From positions 1,214,095-1,278,094 of the forward strand of contig NZ_KV467168.1 of NCBI RefSeq assembly GCF_001663775.1: a stretch of DNA of 64,000 nucleotides, in the 5' to 3' direction. This DNA comes from Arthrobacter sp. B6. Its GTDB lineage: Bacteria > Actinomycetota > Actinomycetes > Actinomycetales > Micrococcaceae. A program made the translations under genes and the position numbers. Below the pieces are notes generated by a model, which saw only the letters and a list, made by a program, of their open reading frames with translations, was not told the DNA's origin and made no database searches. The first letter of the stretch is position 1. Each line of letters starts with the position of its first letter. Shown one piece after another: positions 27,613 through 35,698 of this stretch.

Positions 27613-28965
27613 ATGAATACTTACACCACTGTGCCCAGCGGCGAACAAGTGGTCCAGGAACTGCCGTGGCGGTGGAAAGTCCAGGGACGGATTTTCCTCA
27701 TCGGCGGCCTGGGTTTTATGTTCGACGCCTGGGACGTGACGCTGAACGGCATCCTCATTCCCCTGCTGTCCATGCACTGGGCACTTGCTCCGGGCGAGGT
27801 TGCCTGGGTGGGTACCTCGAACCTGATCGGCATGGCCCTGGGTGCCTTTGTGTGGGGCACCATCGCGGACACCATCGGGCGCAAGAAGGCGTTCACGGCC
27901 ACGCTGCTGATCTTTTCGCTCTTCACGGTACTGGGTGCCTTCTCCCCCGACTTCATCTGGTTCTGTGTGTTCCGCTTTATGGCCGGCTTTGGACTGGGCG
28001 GATGCATCCCCGTGGACTATGCCCTGGTAGGTGAGTTCACTCCGCGGAAGCAGCGCGGAAAGGTCCTCACGGCCATGGACGGCTGGTGGCCCGTGGGCGC
28101 GGCCCTGGCCGGGTTCGTCTCGGCCGGTCTGGTGGCCGTGTTCGGCGACTGGCGCTGGACCATGCTGGTCATGGTGCTGCCGGCGCTTCTGGTGTTCTGG
28201 GTCCGGCGCAGCGTTCCGGAATCCCCGCTGTTCCTCATCCGGAAGGGCCGGCGTGAGGAAGCCGCCAAGGTCATCGACGGCCTGGTGGCCGCCACCGGCG
28301 CCGAAGCCCGCGCGTACAGCCTCCCCGATGCGCAGGAGGTTCCGAGGCTCTCCGCGGGAAGTGCGTGGCATCAGCTGCGGCTCGTGTGGCAGTTCAACTG
28401 GAAGATCACGGCCACAGCCTGGGCGCTGTTCTTCAGCATCCTGCTGGTGTACTACCTGTCGCTGACCTGGATGCCCCGGATCCTCATCGGCGCGGGCTTC
28501 GCGGAGTACAAGGCGTTTGTGACCACCGCGTCCATGGCTGCCGTCGGTCTCCTGGGCGTGATTGTGGCCGCGCTCCTGGTGGAACGGGTTGGCCGGAAGT
28601 GGATCCTGGCGATCACCGGCCCGCTGTCCGCGCTGACACTGGTGATTGTGGCCTTTGTGGTGGACATCCCCACGGCCGCGGTGTTCTGGCTCCTCGTGTT
28701 CGGCTTTGTGGTGCAGGTTGCCATCCCGGTGCTCTACGCCTACGTGTCGGAGCTGTACCCCACGGAACTTCGCGGCACCGGGTTTGGCTGGGCCTCGACG
28801 TTCTCGCGGCTGGGCGCAGGTTTCGGTCCGCTCATCTTTGCCAACTACTTCTGGCCGGAGCTGGGCCTTGCCACGTCCTTCGCGCTGGCCGGCGGTCTTG
28901 TGCTGGTGGCTGTGCTGTGGATGGCGTTCTTCTCCCCGGAGACCAAGCAGCGCCGTCTCGAGTAA
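27613..28965 (+). CDS. MFS transporter, sugar/aromatic-acid porter type
   Basis: 450 aa with 12 predicted membrane helices in two halves. The MFS loop motif between helices 2 and 3 reads GTIADTIGRKKAF, and SELYPTELRGTGFGW is the sugar porter/SV2-type motif near helix 10-11. FDAWDVTLNGILIPLL in helix 1 is like the group that includes niacin/aromatic acid and unknown-substrate carriers. ATG 27613 has AGGAGG 7 bp upstream; a longer frame starting at 27376 would overlap purH and is not supported. Transcribed opposite to purH and purN, between them. Substrate unknown. Confidence 0.85.
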   Translation: MNTYTTVPSGEQVVQELPWRWKVQGRIFLIGGLGFMFDAWDVTLNGILIPLLSMHWALAPGEVAWVGTSNLIGMALGAFVWGTIADTIGRKKAFTATLLIFSLFTVLGAFSPDFIWFCVFRFMAGFGLGGCIPVDYALVGEFTPRKQRGKVLTAMDGWWPVGAALAGFVSAGLVAVFGDWRWTMLVMVLPALLVFWVRRSVPESPLFLIRKGRREEAAKVIDGLVAATGAEARAYSLPDAQEVPRLSAGSAWHQLRLVWQFNWKITATAWALFFSILLVYYLSLTWMPRILIGAGFAEYKAFVTTASMAAVGLLGVIVAALLVERVGRKWILAITGPLSALTLVIVAFVVDIPTAAVFWLLVFGFVVQVAIPVLYAYVSELYPTELRGTGFGWASTFSRLGAGFGPLIFANYFWPELGLATSFALAGGLVLVAVLWMAFFSPETKQRRLE

Positions 28966-28992
28966 GTGCCTCCTCGAGTAGGTGCCTCCCTC

Positions 28993-29058
28993 CCCAAGTA
29001 AGTAGCAGCAGATGTCCTTCTGAGGGGTCAAAAGGACATCTGCTGCTACTTACTTGGG
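28993..29058. repeat. 66-bp palindromic repeat, copy B
   Basis: Arms CCCAAGTAAGTAGCAGCAG and CTGCTGCTACTTACTTGGG pair perfectly; the inner stem GATGTCCTT pairs with AAGGACATC. Relative to copy C, three base pairs differ on both sides so that pairing is kept (G-C for C-G, A-T for G-C, C-G for G-C). It lies between the convergent MFS and DUF559-like genes and contains the stop codon of the latter. Confidence 0.95.
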
Positions 29059-30030
29059 TGACCAGCCACGGCTGGCGAGAGCGGAACGGACTTTCGCGAC
29101 GGCGGCCCGGGCCTCGTTCTCCATGTGCCGTTTGGAGACGCGGACAACCACCCACCCTGCCCGGCCGAAATCCTCTTCGCGGGCGATGTCCCTGATGATC
29201 TGGGCCGCCTCGGAATGCCCTTCGCCCTCGTACTCCACGGCCACTTTCTGTGCCGGATAGGCCAGGTCCGGTTGACGTACGACGGCGGCACCCAGGTCAG
29301 CGGGCATGTTCAGTTGCGGCTCGGGCAGACCCGCGTATTCCAGGGCCAGCCGCAGCCGCGTTTCCGGCGCGGAGTCGGACCCCACACGCGCCTGTTCAAG
29401 GGCAAGGCGTGCCTTCTGAATGCCTGGCGTTCCTTTGTGCCGGTCGAGCATGTCCGCAAGGTCTTCGCGCGTTGCGTAGGGCTCGGTTCGGCCCTCAAAG
29501 TCCGGCCGCGGGATCCGCAGCAAGTGGTCAGCAACCACCGTCAGTTCCTCGACGCTCATCCTGCGGGCGCAGTCCAGCCACGTGCGGGTCCGGGACGTGA
29601 TCAGCAGGCCTTTGTGAGTGACGATCTCGTCGGCAAAGAACTGACCCCGGTGTCCCCGAACTCCCGCCCGACGCGGAATAGCCATGGTGTCCGGCCTGGA
29701 GATGTGGGTGATGGCGCCGTCCGCGCCCGGGAGGAAGCCCGGGAAGGACCACAACGTGAAGGCCGTCGCATGGGAGGCGGCCGAGAACTCCGTGATCAAG
29801 GTCAGCGGCCGGATCATCGACGATTGTTCGGTGAACGTCAGGTGCGCCGGCTGCCTGATCCCCCGGCTCGGTACCACCAACGAACGGTGCCGCAGCCGCC
29901 CAACTGTCGCACCGGCGTCGACCGCTTCCTGGAAAGTAAACGCAGCGGAAGCCAGCGGTTCCGGCAGTGGCTGGGAGACTTCATGGGCCCATCGTGGCAA
30001 AAATTGCGCCACACCGTGGAAGTTATCCAC
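29050..30030 (-). CDS. DUF559/Vsr-like domain protein with AbiEi-like N-terminus
   Basis: 326 aa. The last 110 residues resemble the DUF559 restriction-endonuclease-like fold: ETRLRLALEYAGLPEP, then QPDLAYPAQKVAVEYEGEGH (Asp and Glu of a PD-ExK-like site) and VVVRVSKRHMENE. The N-terminal part (DAGATVGRLRHRSLVVPSRG) resembles the winged AbiEi-like region often joined to it in actinobacteria. Such genes are common, single and of unknown function. The gene is bracketed by palindrome copies B (covering its stop) and C (17 bp before the chosen start), so the whole unit may have moved as a cassette. The start is uncertain. Confidence 0.7.
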   Translation of the reverse strand: MDNFHGVAQFLPRWAHEVSQPLPEPLASAAFTFQEAVDAGATVGRLRHRSLVVPSRGIRQPAHLTFTEQSSMIRPLTLITEFSAASHATAFTLWSFPGFLPGADGAITHISRPDTMAIPRRAGVRGHRGQFFADEIVTHKGLLITSRTRTWLDCARRMSVEELTVVADHLLRIPRPDFEGRTEPYATREDLADMLDRHKGTPGIQKARLALEQARVGSDSAPETRLRLALEYAGLPEPQLNMPADLGAAVVRQPDLAYPAQKVAVEYEGEGHSEAAQIIRDIAREEDFGRAGWVVVRVSKRHMENEARAAVAKVRSALASRGWSPK

Positions 30031-30047
30031 AGGCCGGCCCCCACGGC

Positions 30048-30113
30048 CCCAACTAGGTAGCAGCAGATGTCGTTATGAGCCCTCAAAACGACATCTGCTG
30101 CTACCTAGTTGGG
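30048..30113. repeat. 66-bp palindromic repeat, copy C
   Basis: The most perfect copy. CCCAACTAGGTAGCAGCAG pairs with CTGCTGCTACCTAGTTGGG, then ATGTCGTT with AACGACAT and TGAG with CTCA; only one internal A-A mismatch is seen across 66 bp. The purN stop (TAG on the minus strand, 30105-30107) is in the arm. Confidence 0.95.
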
Positions 30114-30680
30114 CGGGGCGGCGGCGGCGAGGGCTGCGAGCGTGGAGACGAGGAGGCGGCGCTCCACCACCTTGATGCGTTCGTGCAGGCTTTCCTCGGT
30201 GTCGGCGTCCTCAACGGCCACGGCTTCCTGGGCGATGATGGGCCCGGTATCCACGCCGGCGTCGGCCCAGTGCACCGTGCAGCCGGTGACCTTCACGCCG
30301 TACGCCATGGCATCGCGGACCCCGTGGGCGCCCGGGAAGGCAGGCAGCAGGGCGGGGTGGGTGTTGAGGTACCTGCCGTTGAAGGTCTCGATAAACTCGG
30401 CGCTGACAATCCGCATAAAGCCGGAGGACACCACAACGTCCGGGGAATAGGAAGCCACCCTGGCGGTCAGCGCCTCATCCCACTCGGTGCGCGTGGGGAA
30501 GGAGTTGAAGTTCACCACAAAGGTCTCCAGACCCGCCTCTGAGGAGCGTTCGACGCCGTACGTCCCCTCGCGGTCGGCGCCTACCGCTGCGATTTCCACG
30601 TCCAGCTCCCCTGCCTTGACGGCGTCAATAACTGCCTGGAGGTTGGAGCCGGTACCGGAAACGAGGACTACGATGCGCAT
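30105..30680 (-). CDS. purN: Phosphoribosylglycinamide formyltransferase PurN
   Basis: 191 aa. It transfers the formyl group of 10-formyl-THF to GAR in purine synthesis. Conserved blocks: VLVSGTGSNLQAVIDA (phosphate loop), NTHPALLPAFPGAHG with the catalytic Asn-His, and DAGVDTGPIIAQE with the catalytic Asp. The final residues AAPPN and the stop are encoded by the palindromic repeat. It lies next to perM upstream in the same orientation with one small plus-strand gene between, the order known from Mycobacterium (perM-purN-purH). Confidence 0.96.
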   Translation of the reverse strand: MRIVVLVSGTGSNLQAVIDAVKAGELDVEIAAVGADREGTYGVERSSEAGLETFVVNFNSFPTRTEWDEALTARVASYSPDVVVSSGFMRIVSAEFIETFNGRYLNTHPALLPAFPGAHGVRDAMAYGVKVTGCTVHWADAGVDTGPIIAQEAVAVEDADTEESLHERIKVVERRLLVSTLAALAAAAPPN

Positions 30681-30719
30681 GGGTCTAGCTTATGGGCAGG
30701 CTCGCGTAGGCTGGAAAAC

Positions 30720-31148
30720 ATGAACACCACCCCGGAACCCGCTGGCCAGCAGCGGACCAAACCACAACTTAGCCAGGCAGCCAAGAGCTCGCTGAGCATC
30801 ACCCACAACCTGTTCCGGATCTTCATCATCACGGTGCTGGGCGCGTTCTTCGTCTTCCAGCTCGACGTCAGCTATCTCTGGCTCACCGGCATTCTTACGG
30901 CAGCGAGCTTCGTTTTGGGCACTCTGCTGCTGATCCGCGCGGTCCGGCTCAAGGAGTCCAAGCTGGTGTTGATCGGGACCATCTCCGGGCTGGTGGTGTC
31001 CCTGGTGATGGTCGTGGTGATCCTGGCTGTGTCCGTGTTCTTCGATGAGTTCCGGGACTACCAGACCTGCGTCCGCCAGGCCCTCACCGAGCAGGCCAGG
31101 TCTGCGTGCCAGGTCCAGGTGGAGAACTCGCTGCCGCAGCTTCGCTGA
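30720..31148 (+). CDS. Small membrane protein (142 aa), hypothetical
   Basis: Three hydrophobic segments: FRIFIITVLGAFFVFQL, LWLTGILTAASFVLGTLLLI and LVLIGTISGLVVSLVMVVVI. The N-terminus is Gln/Pro-rich and cytoplasmic. The C-terminal tail has two Cys (TCVRQA, ACQVQV) that may form a disulfide outside. Convergent with perM, 12 bp apart. Family not recognised beyond similar small proteins in relatives. Confidence 0.75.
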   Translation: MNTTPEPAGQQRTKPQLSQAAKSSLSITHNLFRIFIITVLGAFFVFQLDVSYLWLTGILTAASFVLGTLLLIRAVRLKESKLVLIGTISGLVVSLVMVVVILAVSVFFDEFRDYQTCVRQALTEQARSACQVQVENSLPQLR

Positions 31149-31160
31149 GTCCGCGTCAAA

Positions 31161-32471
31161 CTACAGTTTCAGTTCGGCTTCCTCTTCGACCTGCTGCTGG
31201 CGTTCCAGCCACGGCCCGGCCGCGTAACCGATGACGACGCCGATGCCCACCTCCGCGGCAACCCAGACCGCCGTCCACAACGGGTCAGGCCCGATGTCCG
31301 TCAGGCGTCCCAGGCCGGCGGATCCGCGTGCCAGCCAGGCAAGTCCGGCGGACAGCAGCCCGGCAACTGCACCGATCAGCACACCGAGCGCCAGCGTGGA
31401 CGCAGTCGCCGTGAACCAGCGGGCATGGATCTTGATGGAGAGCCACTCGTCGAAATGGTTCTCCCCTTCGCGCAGGAACCACCAGCCCGCCAGCAAACCT
31501 GCCAGGACCGGCACCACCAGTGCAACGAACCCATACTCCAGGGAACCGGCGGGGATGGCAGCGAAAACGGGAATGGACGGCAGCGGCCCGGTGGCGGTTC
31601 CCAGCGGACCCACCTGCGAGCCAACACCCATCGCAAAACCGGACCCGGACGCCCAGGCGAGTGCAAAAACCGCGAGGTTGGGGAGGTACCCGAGCTGCGC
31701 AATGGTCAGTGCCGCACCTCCCAGGGCGCCGGCGTCGAGCGCTTGATAAACGGCCACCACCAGGTTCCAGTGGATGAAGAGGTCGGCGGCGAGCAGCACG
31801 CACGAGAGCGCAAGGGCAGAGGCCAGCGCAACAAAACCGGCCTTGGCAGCCGAGGCCAGGTAGGACCCTGCCCAGCGGGAGTGCTGGCTGGTGCGGGAAA
31901 TCCAGGCCACGGCGTCGACGCCGATCAGCCTGCTCCATGAACCTGCCTCGCGTCGTGCACCGACCACCATCCCCAGTGCGTAAGGGACCAGCGGGACGAG
32001 CATGGCGTACCAGAGGTTAATGACGACGTCGGCTGTGCGGCACACGAATCCCGTGGCCGCTCCAAACGCTGCGTAGACCACCCAGGATCCCAGCAGGGCC
32101 TGCCACAACTGGTCGGTATAGGAAGCGCGGGCCAGCCGGCGCCCCGCCCGCCAGGCGAGCAGGAACGGGATCAGGGTCAGGCCCAGGGGCACCAGGGTCA
32201 GCATGCCGGACCCTGCGCTGCCGGCCGCCCCGGATCCCATATCGGCCAGTTCCAGGGGGACACCGTGGATCAGCAGCCACGCCTGCCCGGCCAGCCGGGC
32301 CAGGACATCGAACGCCGAGTTCTGGAAACCGGCGGTGGCCCAGACGGCCACGATCGGAGCGATCACCGCGAGCGCCGAAATAATGGCTGCCTGCGCCGTC
32401 TCGAGCGCTCCCTGCAGCCACAGGGGCATGGGAAGGCCACGGTCTCCGGTCTGATCAGCGCGCAGTTTCAT
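31161..32471 (-). CDS. perM: DUF6350 membrane protein, PerM-like cell division factor
   Basis: About 436 aa with 9-10 hydrophobic segments (for example AAIISALAVIAPIVAVWAT, GMLTLVPLGLTLIPFLLAW). The position next to purN and the size match Mycobacterium tuberculosis PerM (Rv0955, beside purN and purH), which helps stabilise the divisome. The assignment rests on gene order and membrane layout; the sequence itself diverges quickly. ATG 32471 (MKLRADQTG) is preferred, with a GTG six codons upstream as the alternative. Confidence 0.75.
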   Translation of the reverse strand: MKLRADQTGDRGLPMPLWLQGALETAQAAIISALAVIAPIVAVWATAGFQNSAFDVLARLAGQAWLLIHGVPLELADMGSGAAGSAGSGMLTLVPLGLTLIPFLLAWRAGRRLARASYTDQLWQALLGSWVVYAAFGAATGFVCRTADVVINLWYAMLVPLVPYALGMVVGARREAGSWSRLIGVDAVAWISRTSQHSRWAGSYLASAAKAGFVALASALALSCVLLAADLFIHWNLVVAVYQALDAGALGGAALTIAQLGYLPNLAVFALAWASGSGFAMGVGSQVGPLGTATGPLPSIPVFAAIPAGSLEYGFVALVVPVLAGLLAGWWFLREGENHFDEWLSIKIHARWFTATASTLALGVLIGAVAGLLSAGLAWLARGSAGLGRLTDIGPDPLWTAVWVAAEVGIGVVIGYAAGPWLERQQQVEEEAELKL

Positions 32472-32621
32472 CGTGTTCCATGGTGTCACGGCGCGGCCTT
32501 TCCGCCCGTTGCGACAGGCTCAACCAGCGCACGAGACGCGCCTCACCTGAGCACGCCCGGAGCTTTTTCCACAGGTCCGCCGTAAAATTGGAATGTCCGC
32601 AATCAGTGGTTGGAGGCAGAA

Positions 32622-33083
32622 ATGACTACCGCATCCCCACATGCACACGGCGTTCATTTTGGGCGTGCAGACGTCCAGAATGCCGGCATAGGTGTAGGTA
32701 TCCTCTTGATCGTGGTGGGCATCCTGGGCTTTATCCCGGGCGTCACCACGCAGTACAGCGAATTAATGTTCCTTGGGCCTACGTCCCACGCCATGCTCTT
32801 TGGTTTGTTCCAGGTGTCCATGCTGCTCAACATTGTGCAGCTGGCCATTGGTGCAACGGGCTGGGCGATGTCCCGGACCGAACATGGCGCGCGTAATTTC
32901 CTCTTGGGCGCCGGCGCGCTGTACATCGTCCTCAGCATTTTCGGGCTCAGTGTCGGAGTGGATTCGGCGGCCAATTTCCTGTCGCTGAACATGATGGACA
33001 ACTGGACCCACCTGGTGCTGGGTGTAGTGATGATTGCTGGTGGCTGGCTGTTGTCCCGCAACATGGCCAGCGACAGAAGGTAA
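32622..33083 (+). CDS. DUF4383 domain membrane protein
   Basis: 153 aa with four hydrophobic segments (GVGILLIVVGILGFIPG, AMLFGLFQVSMLLNIVQLAI, NFLLGAGALYIVLSIFGLSV, LVLGVVMIAGGWLL). The pattern HxxxHxxxG near the second helix (HAMLFGLFQVSMLHN-like, here MLLNIVQ) and NMMDNWTHLVLGV are typical of DUF4383. ATG 32622 has TGGAGG 7 bp upstream. Function unknown; such proteins often accompany stress-response genes. Confidence 0.8.
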   Translation: MTTASPHAHGVHFGRADVQNAGIGVGILLIVVGILGFIPGVTTQYSELMFLGPTSHAMLFGLFQVSMLLNIVQLAIGATGWAMSRTEHGARNFLLGAGALYIVLSIFGLSVGVDSAANFLSLNMMDNWTHLVLGVVMIAGGWLLSRNMASDRR

Positions 33084-33253
33084 CCCGGAATCGACCCCGG
33101 GAAAATAGGAGCCGCGTATGAGGTTAAGTCAATAAATTCTGAATATTCGTCCTAAGGGCTGGTGCAGTTGGCGCGGTGACGCGGATAGCTGCACCGGCTT
33201 TCGTTTGCCTCCTGCCGATTCGACGGCGCACAACGGCACTCCCGACGGCGGCA

Positions 33254-33297
33254 CGAAGACGCCGGGGCCGCTCAAGGCGGCTCCCGGCGTCGTTCGT
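33254..33297 (-). terminator. Hairpin terminator after the DUF2382 gene
   Basis: CGAAGACGCCGGGGCCGC and GCGGCTCCCGGCGTCGTTCG pair around a TCAAG loop with a bulge. It lies about 50 bp beyond the minus-strand stop. The rest of 33084-33346 shows no gene. Confidence 0.65.
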
Positions 33298-33346
33298 TTC
33301 AGCGGCGTCATTCCCTAGCGGACTCGACGCGCAACGGCGCGCTCAA

Positions 33347-34162
33347 TCAGCGGCGAGGTCCGTCCACGCCGTCCGTTTCGATGCGTTCCTTGCGGACTTC
33401 CTCATTGACCGTGACGTCTTCGGTGACCACGTCCTTGTCGAGGCGTACGCGCTCCACCGGAACGGTTTCCTTTTCGACCACTGGGCGCTCTTCGTGGAGG
33501 GTCACTTCGTGCTCCTCCTCGCTGATGTCCGGTCCGGACATTGCGGCCCCCGCGTTGGCGTCCGTGATCGGCTCGCGTTCCAGGCGGACTTCCTCGCGCT
33601 GCACGGGCACGGTCTTGGTGACATTCTCCGTGGTGACGTACTTGCGAAGCCGGACGCGGCCTGCGGCCTCGCGCTCCGTGCCCACGTTGAGGCGTTCTTC
33701 GGACCGGGTCATGGCGTCGTCCGTGGTGGGACCGGAGGTGTCGTGGCCGACGGCGCCCGCAGTCCGCGTGCCCGCGTTCAGGTCGGCGTCGCCCGCGTAG
33801 TCAACGTCCCTGTCCGCGTCGGAGCGCGCCTCGGTGTACGTGCGGCTACCCTGCTCGTAGTGGGCGTAGAGGCGGTCCTCTTCGTCCGGTTCCAGATGCC
33901 CGTCCGTGTCTACCCGCGGGGCGTCCTTGACATGGTCCTTGGTGTACGGGACCACCAGGTCATCGCCCTCGGCCCGGGCTCCTTCAACCGGAACGAACGA
34001 CTGGGACGTTCCGAACAGCCCGGTCTTGACGGTGACCCAGGTGGGCTCGCCGGTGTCATCATCGGCATAGAGCTGGCCGATGGTGCCGATCTTCTCGCCG
34101 TCGGTACCGATCACGTTTCCGCCCCTGTTGAGCAGGTTTTCGATGTTTTCCCTCGTGAGCAT
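33347..34162 (-). CDS. PRC-barrel and DUF2382 domain stress protein
   Basis: 271 aa. Residues 5-100 form a PRC-barrel (GNVIGTDGEKIGTIGQLYAD, GLFGTSQSFVPVEGA). Residues 165-265 form a DUF2382 domain with its repeated Glu/Val/Arg pattern (SEERLNVGTEREAAGRVRLR, PVQREEVRLEREPI, VRLDKDVVTEDVTV). The family is soluble and linked to general stress. ATG 34162 is chosen because AAAGGAGA lies 5 bp upstream; a GTG at 34216 is less likely. The 12-bp palindrome at 34303 lies between this gene and the divergent secreted-protein gene. Confidence 0.88.
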   Translation of the reverse strand: MLTRENIENLLNRGGNVIGTDGEKIGTIGQLYADDDTGEPTWVTVKTGLFGTSQSFVPVEGARAEGDDLVVPYTKDHVKDAPRVDTDGHLEPDEEDRLYAHYEQGSRTYTEARSDADRDVDYAGDADLNAGTRTAGAVGHDTSGPTTDDAMTRSEERLNVGTEREAAGRVRLRKYVTTENVTKTVPVQREEVRLEREPITDANAGAAMSGPDISEEEHEVTLHEERPVVEKETVPVERVRLDKDVVTEDVTVNEEVRKERIETDGVDGPRR

Positions 34163-34302
34163 GACTTCTCCTTTGGATGGTGTCTTTGCGCTGGGCTTGG
34201 CTTGCGGTAGATCCACCCGTCCGGGGACGGACTTCTTTTGTCCGGCCAGGGTGCCATCCGCCCCATCGTCTTGAGGTTTCCGCTGTAACTGCCCTTATAC
34301 GA

Positions 34303-34314
34303 TAAGCATGCTTA
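34303..34314. promoter_or_regulatory. 12-bp palindrome TAAGCATGCTTA, copy 1
   Basis: Perfect palindrome, AT-rich in a GC-rich genome, 141 bp before the DUF2382 start and 131 bp before the divergent secreted-protein start. The identical 12-mer occurs at 54608-54619 upstream of csbD. Candidate binding site of a dimeric regulator. Confidence 0.45.
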
Positions 34315-34444
34315 GCATCGATTGCAAAGCCTACTTAGTATTTTTTCCCTTTCGCGTCCCAGGGCAGCGGAGCCGCACAAAAAAGGCTCGACGAACGGTG
34401 CCAGTCGGCGTACGCTGGTGCCCATCGGCGAGGGGGTGGATCGG

Positions 34445-35401
34445 ATGGGGGCGATAGCGCGGACTTTTTGCCGCCCTGCCCTCCGGCCTGTCCTGCTGGC
34501 ACTCCTGGCTGCACTCGCCTGGCTTGTGTGGGGAGCCGGGACGGCCACGGCTTCCGGACTCCCCGACACCGGGGATCTCGTCAAGCATGCATCGCCCGTT
34601 GCTGCAAAACCACTTCCGCTTCCGGCCCCTCCCCCCGCGGTCAGCGCGGGCGACGCCGCAAGGACCGCGGCCACCGCGCTGACGAATACAGCGACCGGCC
34701 TCGTCAGCAGCCTGGCAGCCCCGGCCGTTCCGCTGGTCTCCGGCACTGTTGATACCGTTACTGGCCTGGTGCCCGGGCTTCCCGAGTTGCCTCTTGTGCA
34801 GGCGCCCCTCCCCCTTCCGTTGCCGGACGTGCTGCCCCTGCCGGAGCAGTTGCCGCCGCTCCTTCCGGAACCGCTGCCCGCCCCTGTGCCGTTGCCCGCG
34901 CCACTGCCCGACCTGCTGCCCGTTCCCGGCTCAACGCCGCTGCCCAACCTGCCACCGCTGACGACGCCGGCACCCGGCCAGGTGCCCACGGCGGCACCCA
35001 GCCTCCCGGCGTCGGACGGGACCATCCCTGCGATTCCGGGTTCGCTGTCCGCCAGTATCCCCGCTGTCCCCGCCGGACCGGCGGGGACAGCGGTCGGGCC
35101 CGGCACCCTGAGGTTCGGCTTCGCGCCTGCCCAGGACCGCGCCGGCTTTGCCTCGCCTCCCGGGGTAACGGCGGGCACTTCAGGCACAGACGGCGGGGCG
35201 GAGAATCCTGCCAGGCTGGATCTTCCGGCCGTGGCAAACGGGGCAGGAACGGGCAACACCGCGTCCGCCGGCTTCGAGGGCGCCGCCGAACTGTCCGGGC
35301 CCTGGCCTGCCCTCCCCGCAGGAACCTCTGGACCAAACCTGTCCGGCGCCGAGACGCCGCCGGCCAGCCCGTCCTACGACCCCGGGTCCTCACCCGACTG
35401 A
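34445..35401 (+). CDS. Secreted Pro/Leu/Ala-rich protein with C-terminal DPGSSPD (module 2)
   Basis: 318 aa, paralog of the protein at 17074. Signal peptide with core CRPALRPVLLALLAALAWL, cleavage near TATAS. A strongly Pro-rich centre (residues 145-215, PLPLPDVLPLPEQLPPL) suggests an extended wall-spanning rod. The end reads SYDPGSSPD. ATG 34445 is preferred because GGGGGTGG lies 5 bp upstream, as in the paralog; an open frame back to 34322 has no signal-peptide logic. The gene is divergent from the DUF2382 stress gene. Function unknown. Confidence 0.72.
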   Translation: MGAIARTFCRPALRPVLLALLAALAWLVWGAGTATASGLPDTGDLVKHASPVAAKPLPLPAPPPAVSAGDAARTAATALTNTATGLVSSLAAPAVPLVSGTVDTVTGLVPGLPELPLVQAPLPLPLPDVLPLPEQLPPLLPEPLPAPVPLPAPLPDLLPVPGSTPLPNLPPLTTPAPGQVPTAAPSLPASDGTIPAIPGSLSASIPAVPAGPAGTAVGPGTLRFGFAPAQDRAGFASPPGVTAGTSGTDGGAENPARLDLPAVANGAGTGNTASAGFEGAAELSGPWPALPAGTSGPNLSGAETPPASPSYDPGSSPD

Positions 35402-35412
35402 ACAGGTCACCT

Positions 35413-35430
35413 CTGCCCTCTTCGCGGCAG
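35413..35430 (+). other. Small hairpin after module 2 stop
   Basis: CTGCC-CTCTTCGC-GGCAG followed by AACA, 12 bp after the stop; the counterpart of 18029-18044. Confidence 0.5.
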
Positions 35431-35489
35431 AACATGACCACCGCGCGCCACCGGCGCCCGGGTACCACGTTCAGTCAGGAGTAACTGTC

Positions 35490-35576
35490 ATGTCCACCAA
35501 CATCGCTGGGATCAACCGTGCCAAAGTCGTTTCGACCGTGGGCAACTGGCCGGACCCGATGCGCAGCCTCGGCTAA
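35490..35576 (+). CDS. Possible 28-codon peptide following module 2
   Basis: ATG preceded by TCAGGAGTAACTGTC, a good ribosome site. The peptide begins MSTNIAGINRAKVV and ends NWPDPMRSLG. Its place corresponds to that of the wall-anchored repeat protein after module 1 (start 88 bp after the previous stop, compared with 82). It may be a small real gene or the stub of a lost partner gene. No family recognised. Confidence 0.4.
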   Translation: MSTNIAGINRAKVVSTVGNWPDPMRSLG

Positions 35577-35583
35577 GGCCAAA

Positions 35584-35622
35584 GGTTGGGTGGGGCGGCG
35601 CTGGGGGCCGCCCCACCCACCC
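35584..35622 (+). terminator. GC-rich hairpin after the 28-codon ORF
   Basis: GGGTGGGGCGGC and GCCGCCCCACCC pair perfectly around a GCTGGGG loop, 7 bp after the peptide stop. No T-run follows. It ends the module 2 unit before the HNH gene. Confidence 0.6.
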
Positions 35623-35698
35623 AGCCAGCCGGCACGCCTAATGGGGGCGGCACTGCCAGCCACATGCGGCCGGGGCCGGCCGCTGGAACAATGGCCCC

